Source: a bacterium
Lineage (GTDB): Bacteria; Patescibacteriota; Minisyncoccia; UBA6257
Assembly: GCA_030673525.1 (NCBI GenBank)
Contig: DAOVIY010000017.1
Coordinates: forward strand, 1 to 10,321
Direction: 5' to 3'
DNA: 10,321 nt
Below are positions 6,494 to 10,321 of this stretch, one piece after another. Every line of letters starts with the position of its first letter. Within the stretch, counting starts at the first letter, position 1. The notes beneath the pieces are model-generated. The model was not told the origin of the DNA and made no database searches. It was given only the letters and a program-made list of their open reading frames with translations. Position numbers and translations under genes: made by a program.

Positions 6494-7672
6494 TTCTATT
6501 TGCTCTTTGATTTCTTTTCTGGATTTGTTGTTAGCAGCTAAGTATTTAAATCTTTCTTCTATTTTTTCGATCTCTTTTATTTTTTCCCTCAAATCTGCAG
6601 GTATTTCTTTTAAAACCTTTTTTAATTTTTTAGTATCAATTTCAATAATGTCTTCCCATTTTTCCAATGGCTCTAAGATTTCTTTTAATTTAGGAATATT
6701 ATAAGAAACTTTATTATAAACAGTATGGCTAAAATAACCATTTTCACCGAATACACGCTTTAGTCCTTTTTTGTGACAATAAACATCAATTAAATTTTGT
6801 AATTCTATTAATTCTTTATCTAATCTTTCTTTTTCTTTTTTCAAAGTAAAATATTTATCTATTTTCTCTTTAATATCTATATCATTAAAATGATTGTTTT
6901 GTTCATCTTCATAAAAATGTCGCCAAATTGGACAAATATTTTGATAACCGCACCAACCACACAATACTGATGAACGAGGTTCAAAATCGCTTTTTTCTAT
7001 TTGATGGATTAAATCTATTGTTTTGTCTTTTACTTCTTCTAAGTCTTTTTCTGTTCTTTTGGTGTCTATTTTCTCATTAAATTTAAGAAAATATAAACTT
7101 AGGCGCAAATCTTCAATTTTAATTCTTGGCCAACGGCTTTTTAATCCAATTGCATAAAAAGAAAGTTGATTATTCTTATCTAAAATTTTTTGGGAAGGCA
7201 TTCTTTTTCCTGTCTTATAATCAATTATTTCAATTGTATCATCTGATAATTTGTCTATCCTGTCTATTACGCCTGTTAAAATATGCTTACCATTTGATTT
7301 ATCAGGGTCTTCATCAATAACAACTTCAAATCTTGTTTCTAAATCCAAAACGGATGTTTTATGAGGAATATTTCTCTTATAAAATTCCTGCAATATTCTT
7401 AAACCTTCTTTAAAATAAGCTTTTTCTTCTTCAGGATTTTTCCATTCAAAACCTTCTGTTTTTTGAGGCCAATAATCACGATAATATTTTAATAAAGCAT
7501 CAAGAGTAGGGAAGTGCGGATCTTTTTGATAAAACCATTTAAGAACTTTATGAATGTAGGAACCAAAAATAGCCTCTTTGCTTTTAGGCTCTTTTATTTT
7601 ATCTATATTGGAAAGTTTATATTTTAATGGGCACTGTTTGAAATTCTCCAAACTGGAATAACTTATTCTCAT
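6485..7672 (-). CDS. PD-(D/E)XK nuclease, RecB/AddB/Cas4-like, with four-cysteine Fe-S cluster
   Basis: A 395-residue protein from ATG 7672; a TTG at 7681 would add three residues and is less likely. The N terminus RISYSSLENFKQCPLKYKL is typical of the PDDEXK_1 family. Nuclease residues seen are His41 in GSYIH, Asp137 in GVIDRID, and Asp151 and Lys153 in IDYKTGK, with QLSFYAIG (169-176) as the following Q-x-x-x-Y motif. Cys14, with Cys238, Cys241 and Cys247 (CGWCGYQNIC), makes the four-cysteine iron-sulfur staple of AddB and Cas4 nucleases. A C-terminal extension of about 145 charged, helical residues (coiled coil near 265-290) has no motif that I know. It is probably a DNA exonuclease/endonuclease for repair or recombination. 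It is alone on its strand between cassettes A and B. There are no cas genes, helicase partner or Shine-Dalgarno nearby. Confidence 0.9.
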   Translation of the reverse strand: MRISYSSLENFKQCPLKYKLSNIDKIKEPKSKEAIFGSYIHKVLKWFYQKDPHFPTLDALLKYYRDYWPQKTEGFEWKNPEEEKAYFKEGLRILQEFYKRNIPHKTSVLDLETRFEVVIDEDPDKSNGKHILTGVIDRIDKLSDDTIEIIDYKTGKRMPSQKILDKNNQLSFYAIGLKSRWPRIKIEDLRLSLYFLKFNEKIDTKRTEKDLEEVKDKTIDLIHQIEKSDFEPRSSVLCGWCGYQNICPIWRHFYEDEQNNHFNDIDIKEKIDKYFTLKKEKERLDKELIELQNLIDVYCHKKGLKRVFGENGYFSHTVYNKVSYNIPKLKEILEPLEKWEDIIEIDTKKLKKVLKEIPADLREKIKEIEKIEERFKYLAANNKSRKEIKEQIENN

Positions 7673-7678
7673 AGAAAT

Positions 7679-7711
7679 CAATAAATAACGAATTTAATAC
7701 AAATATATGAA
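7679..7711 (-). repeat. repeat of the priA upstream element, before the nuclease start
   Basis: On the minus strand, TATATTTGTA then AAATTCGTTATTTATTGA ends a few bases before the ATG at 7672. The copy before priA (about 1231-1260) reads TATATTTGTAAC then TAAATTCGTAATTTGTTGA, at nearly the same distance from its ATG. It could be a shared promoter or leader for minus-strand core genes, or half of a dispersed element. Confidence 0.55.
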
Positions 7712-7790
7712 TAAAGTTTAGCATTTCTTTGTTCAATTTTCCATATTGATCCCTATACTATTAGCATTTGTTCTTATTTGGTATTGGGGG

Positions 7791-7911
7791 TTGACAAATC
7801 AGATAATTGCTGATATAATAAAGTTGCAAGATTGTGTAGCTTGAACCTTGAAAAATTAATAGTTAGTATTAGCAGATATAAAAAATTTGAAAAGAAAGGA
7901 GAAAGAAAGAA
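7791..7911 (+). promoter_or_regulatory. cassette leader 2
   Basis: TTGACA (7791-7796), a 17-base spacer and TATAAT (7814-7819) preceded by TGA form a near-perfect extended -10 promoter. The shared 5'UTR core follows with AAGTTGCAAGATTGTGTAG, then CTTGAACCTTGAAAAATTAA in place of the usual CTTGAAAATTTAATAAATA. AGGAGA (7897-7902) sits 9 bases before the ATG at 7912. The upstream GATATTGATATAATAAAG box of the other leaders is missing or reduced to a vestige (about 7743-7775), as expected if the junction with the nuclease region has been rearranged. Confidence 0.85.
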
Positions 7912-8256
7912 ATGAGAAATTACGAAGATACTATAAAAATAGTAGCAATTCTTGTAGTTATATGTATGGGAGTGATGGCAATGATAGGATTCTATCATGT
8001 AGAGAAAAGAATAGCCCAAGCAGAACAGTATCTCAATCGTCAAATGCTAGATCTTACTTTATTACAGAAAGAAAGTCTTCAACGTATAATGATGCAGATT
8101 GCTACTGCGCAGAAAGGTAATCTGGACAGAATAGAGATATACATCCACGAAAGATTTAATGAAATATTACAACGGACAGAATGTCAGGTCGGAGAAGGAG
8201 AAAAGGTATGGATTCGGCATGCTCCAGTTGCTATATTTCCTCCTTGGACAGAATAA
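7912..8256 (+). CDS. cassette B: small membrane-anchored coiled-coil protein, unrecognised
   Basis: A 114-residue protein that I do not recognise. Residues 8-28 form one membrane helix. Residues 30-85 (HVEKRIAQAEQYLNRQM and onwards) have the spacing of charged and hydrophobic residues expected of a long helix or coiled coil. This suggests an anchored, perhaps oligomeric protein. The tail, VWIRHAPVAIFPPWTE, is unusually rich in Pro and Trp. There is a single downstream cysteine (about 91). It has a cassette leader with AGGAGA, but its 3' side differs from the other cassettes: two long hairpins replace the shared trailer. Confidence 0.8.
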   Translation: MRNYEDTIKIVAILVVICMGVMAMIGFYHVEKRIAQAEQYLNRQMLDLTLLQKESLQRIMMQIATAQKGNLDRIEIYIHERFNEILQRTECQVGEGEKVWIRHAPVAIFPPWTE

Positions 8257-8275
8257 TAATACATTACACTCCAAA

Positions 8276-8309
8276 GATGACGGTATTCTTTAAAAAGAAT
8301 ACCGTCATC
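8276..8309 (+). terminator. perfect 15-bp hairpin after cassette B
   Basis: GATGACGGTATTCTT (8276-8290) pairs without mismatch with AAGAATACCGTCATC (8295-8309) across a four-base loop. There is no T-run, so it is not a classical intrinsic terminator by itself. It abuts a second hairpin, sharing bases 8308-8309. Confidence 0.7.
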
Positions 8310-8367
8310 ACACTCTCAGAGAACATTTATTCAAAAAGAATTATTTAAGTGTTTTCTGAGAGTGTGA
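8308..8367 (+). terminator. second, 18-22 bp hairpin after cassette B
   Basis: 8308-8325 (TCACACTCTCAGAGAACA) pairs with 8350-8367 at all 18 positions, with one G-U wobble. It can extend to 8329/8346 with one more wobble. The loop is about 16 bases and contains AAAAAGAAT, also present at the tip of the first hairpin. It is followed by TTCTTTC, so it may end transcription of cassette B. Such long stems may equally be recombination or RNA-stability structures. Confidence 0.65.
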
Positions 8368-8403
8368 TTCTTTCAATCCTCTCAAAGTACAGATAGTAAT
8401 AGG

Positions 8404-8513
8404 TTAACATATTGAATAATTACTAATATAATAAAATTGCAAGATTGTGTAGCTTGAAAATTTAATAAATAAAAGATAAAAAAAAATAGAAAAGAAAAGG
8501 AGGTAATTCAATA
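8404..8513 (+). promoter_or_regulatory. cassette leader 3
   Basis: TTAACA (8404-8409), a 17-base spacer and TATAAT (8427-8432) are followed by the shared core TTGCAAGATTGTGTAGCTTG, AAAATTTAATAAATAAAAG, and AAGGAGGT (8497-8504) ahead of the ATG at 8514. The TG of the extended -10 is changed to TA here. The upstream box of leaders 1, 4 and 5 is absent. This leader starts about 36 bases after the second hairpin of cassette B. Confidence 0.88.
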
Positions 8514-8714
8514 ATGAAAGTAAAATCTACAGTAGTGTCTCACGAATATATTCGCTGTGGTTTAAAGCTCAGAATTAAATTTGATAGTCTAACTCTCGTA
8601 GAAATGGAAAATCTAGTATTAATGAAAGGAGATATCGTTGGTAATACTAATGTAAAATTTGTAGATCCTTGTAACGACAGAGGGTCTCTGGACATAAATA
8701 TTTTTCAAAAATAA
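8514..8714 (+). CDS. cassette C: 66-residue soluble protein, unrecognised
   Basis: A 66-residue protein that I do not recognise. It has no membrane helix, and the alternating pattern (KSTVVS, LKLRIKF, NVKFVD, LDINIF) suggests a small beta-rich domain with two cysteines (about 16 and 53). It is real because it fills the space between a complete cassette leader with an ideal AAGGAGGT and a complete trailer, whose first bases overlap its stop codon. Apart from the gene cut by the window edge, it is the smallest product in the array. Confidence 0.78.
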   Translation: MKVKSTVVSHEYIRCGLKLRIKFDSLTLVEMENLVLMKGDIVGNTNVKFVDPCNDRGSLDINIFQK

Positions 8715-8787
8715 AATGAGAGAAGCAACCAAGTATAACTAATATTGTTCAAAGTCAAGGCGGCCTAAAACCGCCTTGCTTTTTTAT
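8710..8787 (+). terminator. cassette trailer 2 (after cassette C) with intrinsic terminator
   Basis: CAAGGCGG (8756-8763) pairs perfectly with CCGCCTTG (8771-8778), followed by C and six T's. The upstream bases 8710-8762 are identical to 6342-6394 after cassette A, 2.4 kb away, although the two coding sequences are unrelated. The trailer begins within the stop codon of cassette C. Confidence 0.92.
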
Positions 8788-8800
8788 ATTAATTAAATTA

Positions 8801-8968
8801 ATACATGAATAACGCCTTAGGCAGACTCTTGATATTGATATAATAAAGATTAATTAGTTCTTTACAAACTGAATAATTCCTGATATAATAAAGTTGCAAG
8901 ATTGTGTAGCTTGAAAATTTAATAAATAAAAGATAAAAAAATTAGATAAAGAAAAGGAGGTGAAAAAA
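8801..8968 (+). promoter_or_regulatory. cassette leader 4
   Basis: The most complete leader. A small palindromic ACGCCTTAGGC (8812-8822) and the upstream box TTGATATTGATATAATAAAG (8830-8849) precede TTTACA (8861-8866), a 17-base spacer and TATAAT (8884-8889, preceded by TG). The shared 5'UTR core and AAGGAGGTG (8954-8962) follow. Against leader 5, 8801-8920 aligns without gaps to 9488-9607 with nine differences by hand count. The predicted 5'UTR is about 73 bases. Confidence 0.9.
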
Positions 8969-9379
8969 ATGAAAATGAAAGGTTTCATAGTATTTGTTGT
9001 TGTGTGTTTTCTGATTTGCTCAATGTTGCTTGGTTATTCGCAATTTAAAACTACAAGTTTTAAAGAAATAGCAGATGAAAAAAACTGGGCAAAAGTTATT
9101 ATAGTAGAAGGCTACGTATATTCAGCAAAAACCGATTTTGGACCGATTCTGGTAATGGACAGGGTGAGCCGCCTCACATACGATGAAATAATGAACAAAG
9201 ATAGTTACATTATGTTAAACTTCGATAGAGTAAAATTTATACCATTAGAAAAAGGCATATTTAAAGCAAGGATTAAAGGAATAGTTACTTTGCGTGATTG
9301 TGAATATGACATTATTGGATTAGATGTAATATGGTATGGATTAGCATTATCAGAGAAAATTGAAAGGAAGAGGATGTAA
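8969..9379 (+). CDS. cassette D: membrane-anchored protein, family also at right edge
   Basis: A 136-residue protein from ATG 8969. A GTG at 8960 is in frame but lies inside the Shine-Dalgarno AAGGAGG, so ATG is preferred. Residues 5-23 form one membrane helix ending LLGYSQF. The rest is strand-rich, with VIIVEGYVYS (43-52), YIMLNF (80-85) and IFKARIKGIVTL (97-108), a layout reminiscent of a small OB-like barrel. That is only an impression. A paralogue starts at 10164: over the 38 residues that can be compared, 19 are identical, including SML-GY-QF-TTS and IVEG. Function unknown; the anchor suggests the domain faces the periplasm or cell surface. Confidence 0.82.
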   Translation: MKMKGFIVFVVVCFLICSMLLGYSQFKTTSFKEIADEKNWAKVIIVEGYVYSAKTDFGPILVMDRVSRLTYDEIMNKDSYIMLNFDRVKFIPLEKGIFKARIKGIVTLRDCEYDIIGLDVIWYGLALSEKIERKRM

Positions 9380-9405
9380 AAAAAGAATGAAATGAGAAAA
9401 TATCT

Positions 9406-9478
9406 ATGAGAGAAGTAATTATGCATAATTAGTTTTATTCAAAGTCAAGGCGGCCTAAAAACCCGCCTTGTTTATTAT
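9406..9478 (+). terminator. cassette trailer 3 (after cassette D) with intrinsic terminator
   Basis: CAAGGCGG (9446-9453) pairs with CCGCCTTG (9463-9470), followed by TTTATTATT. The upstream part ATGAGAGAAG (9406-9415) and TTCAAAGTC are shared with the other trailers at exactly the same 31-base interval. The bases between have diverged and now contain the perfect 14-base palindrome AATTATGCATAATT (9417-9430). It begins 26 bases after the stop codon. Confidence 0.85.
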
Positions 9479-9487
9479 TATTAAATA

Positions 9488-9663
9488 ATATATGGATAGC
9501 GCCTTAAGCAGATTCTTGATATTGATATAATAAAGATTAATTAGTTCTTTACAAGCTGAATAATTCCTGATATAATAAAATTGCAAGATTGTGTAGCTTG
9601 AAAACTAAATAAATTAAAAAATATAGAAATATAGAAAAGATATAAAAAGGGGAGGTGAGTCAT
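9488..9663 (+). promoter_or_regulatory. cassette leader 5
   Basis: Like leader 4: GCGCCTTAAGC (9499-9509), the upstream GATATTGATATAATAAAG box, TTTACA (9548-9553), a 17-base spacer and TATAAT (9571-9576) with TG before it, then TTGCAAGATTGTGTAGCTTG and AAAACTAAATAAATT. GGGGAGGTG ends it before the ATG at 9664. It should drive three genes (9664, 9937, 10164). Confidence 0.9.
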
Positions 9664-9885
9664 ATGGCAGATGATTATGTTGTTAAAAAGAGGATCGGTT
9701 TTTTGGGAGACGACTATGGAATCTTTACAGATGGAAAAGAAATATTTGTGGGATACCATGAATATGAAATTATTGAAGGCAATATTGATGAGAAGCATGC
9801 TAGATTAAGAAAGCCAAATAATGAAAAAGAGCAAAAAAAGATATTAGATATATTAGTATTAATAGGAAGAAGGGAACTATGTTAA
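9664..9885 (+). CDS. cassette E, gene 1: 73-residue soluble protein, unrecognised
   Basis: A 73-residue protein from ATG 9664; the in-frame GTG at 9655 is part of the GGGGAGGTG ribosome site. I do not recognise it. The first 40 residues look beta-rich (YVVKKRIGFLG, YGIFTDGKEIFVGY, YEIIEG). The second half is a charged stretch followed by a helix (KILDILVLIGRREL) and a C-terminal cysteine. It has no membrane segment. It is the first gene of a three-gene unit behind leader 5, unlike the other cassettes, which have one gene each. Confidence 0.75.
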   Translation: MADDYVVKKRIGFLGDDYGIFTDGKEIFVGYHEYEIIEGNIDEKHARLRKPNNEKEQKKILDILVLIGRRELC

Positions 9886-9936
9886 TGGTTAATATTAATG
9901 AGAAATAAAACCTAGAAAAAGAGGAGGATTAGTAAG

Positions 9937-10167
9937 GTGAAAAAGAAAAAAAAGTTGTATCATACCCTAGTTACTCAATTTTGTAGATGGGGTGGTGATC
10001 CAATTAATTATTGGAAATATGCAAAAAATTGGAAGGAAAACCAGAGATTGGTAGCAAATGATTTTAATGAAAAGTATGAGTTTGTAAAAGGAAATTATGT
10101 AGAAATGGAATTGATCAAGGTTTATGAAAATAATAAAAAAATGAAAAAAGGAGGTGGAAAAGGATGA
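9937..10167 (+). CDS. cassette E, gene 2: 76-residue basic protein, unrecognised
   Basis: A 76-residue protein starting at GTG 9937, chosen because GAGGAGG (9921-9927) lies at a suitable distance. It opens with KKKKK and ends MKKGGGKG, so it is strongly basic at both ends. The middle has several aromatics (FCRWGGDPINYWKYAKNW). It has no membrane helix. I recognise no family; nucleic-acid or membrane-surface binding would fit the charge but is a guess. Its last codons double as the Shine-Dalgarno (GGAGG, 10150-10154) of the next gene, and ATGA at 10164-10167 overlaps stop and start, so the two genes are translationally coupled. The Gly-rich end may simply reflect this. Confidence 0.68.
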   Translation: MKKKKKLYHTLVTQFCRWGGDPINYWKYAKNWKENQRLVANDFNEKYEFVKGNYVEMELIKVYENNKKMKKGGGKG

Positions 10168-10321
10168 AAAAGATTAAGTTATCTATTGAGTTATCTATTG
10201 TAGAATGTGTACTGTATTTTCTGGTTTTGTCGATGCTAATTGGCTATTTGCAATTTAGAACCACATCTATTGAGCAAATAAAAGAATTTAATTACCTTGG
10301 TAAAACTGTTATTGTAGAAGG
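10164..10321 (+). CDS. cassette E, gene 3: paralogue of the cassette D membrane protein (partial, cut by window edge)
   Basis: Open from ATG 10164 to the right edge (52 residues visible). It has a hydrophobic segment (about 11-27), then LSMLIGYLQFRTTS, ending IVEG. It aligns without gaps to residues 11-48 of the cassette D product with 19 of 38 identities, strongest in SML-GY-QF-TTS. It is therefore a second member of the same membrane-anchored family, here as the third gene of a unit rather than alone. An RBS GGAGG precedes it, and its start overlaps the previous stop (ATGA). Near its start TTATCTATTG is repeated after two bases (10179-10188, 10191-10200), giving LSIELSIV. Confidence 0.82.
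   Translation, partial: MKKIKLSIELSIVECVLYFLVLSMLIGYLQFRTTSIEQIKEFNYLGKTVIVE

Noticed and set aside
6485..7672. The nuclease as a genuine Cas4
   Set aside because: The four-cysteine PD-(D/E)XK core is shared by AddB/RecB-type and other nucleases, the protein is about twice Cas4 size, and no Cas1, Cas2 or array is present.
7887..8120. An overlapping plus-strand frame starting before cassette B
   Set aside because: It begins within the leader ribosome site region, reads low-complexity Lys/Glu then Ser-rich sequence, and the 7912 frame has the correctly spaced RBS and a membrane helix.
8276..8367. The two hairpins as a MITE or insertion sequence
   Set aside because: The whole structure is under 100 bases, has no visible target-site duplication and no second copy in the window.
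8890..8920. A conserved hairpin CAAG/CTTG in the leader 5'UTR
   Set aside because: Only four pairs, and leader 1 changes CAAG to CATA without a compensating change.
6342..9478. An integron with attC sites between cassettes
   Set aside because: No tyrosine integrase is in the window, the trailers are ordinary terminators without recognisable attC core bases, and each cassette has its own promoter, unlike integron cassettes.
5778..9663. A CRISPR array or CRISPR-like repeats
   Set aside because: The repeats are leaders and trailers more than 70 bases long, spaced by whole genes of differing length. There are no short regular spacers and no cas operon.
1921..10167. Recoding of TGA to glycine as in some Candidate Phyla Radiation groups
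   Set aside because: No in-frame TGA interrupts any of the recognised proteins, and several genes end naturally at TGA.

Overview
The window is strongly AT-rich. It carries small, tightly packed bacterial genes in the standard code, with TGA used as a stop. Its core genes are a thpR-like RNA ligase, a degenerate primosomal PriA, murC, a CtpA-type protease, and the ribosomal protein genes rplI and rpmA. Most of these lack a visible Shine-Dalgarno sequence. Extreme compactness, overlapping genes, a PriA without its ATPase motifs and a Cys-poor tail domain on a small membrane protein together suggest a Patescibacteria (Candidate Phyla Radiation) genome, most likely Parcubacteria-like. This placement is inference, since there is no rRNA in the window.

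Region 1 (1-1827, minus strand): thpR followed by priA. PriA is split into two overlapping frames. The upstream frame keeps the DNA-binding domain but has lost Walker A and the DEEH box. The downstream frame keeps the eight-cysteine zinc domain.

Region 2 (1879-5700, mostly plus strand): a consensus promoter only about 13 bases before the murC ATG drives murC, the S41 protease and rplI. Convergent rpmA overlaps the end of rplI by 26 bases. Its clear TTGACA/TAGAAT promoter lies inside the divergent gene for a small membrane protein (5332-5700).

Region 3 (about 5778 to the end): an array of small, mostly unrecognised plus-strand genes. Five of them (starts at 5910, 7912, 8514, 8969, 9664) are preceded by the same long leader: a sigma70 promoter with an invariant 17-base spacer, a shared 5'UTR core near GCAAGATTGTGTAGCTTGA, and a purine-rich Shine-Dalgarno. 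Three (A, C, D) end in a shared trailer, a conserved stretch of about 40 bases plus a CAAGGCGG/CCGCCTTG terminator. Leaders and trailers are nearly identical in some pairs while the coding sequences between them are unrelated. This is an array of interchangeable expression cassettes. Four of the products begin with a single membrane helix. Two of these, D and the gene running off the right edge, are paralogues. A minus-strand PD-(D/E)XK nuclease with a four-cysteine cluster sits between cassettes A and B, and cassette B has a different 3' end made of two long hairpins.

The cassette array is the part most likely to be an undescribed system. No recombinase, CRISPR or known defence module is visible in the window, so its role is open. 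Regulated small surface or periplasmic proteins, a variable gene pool or a mobile-element cargo region would all fit.
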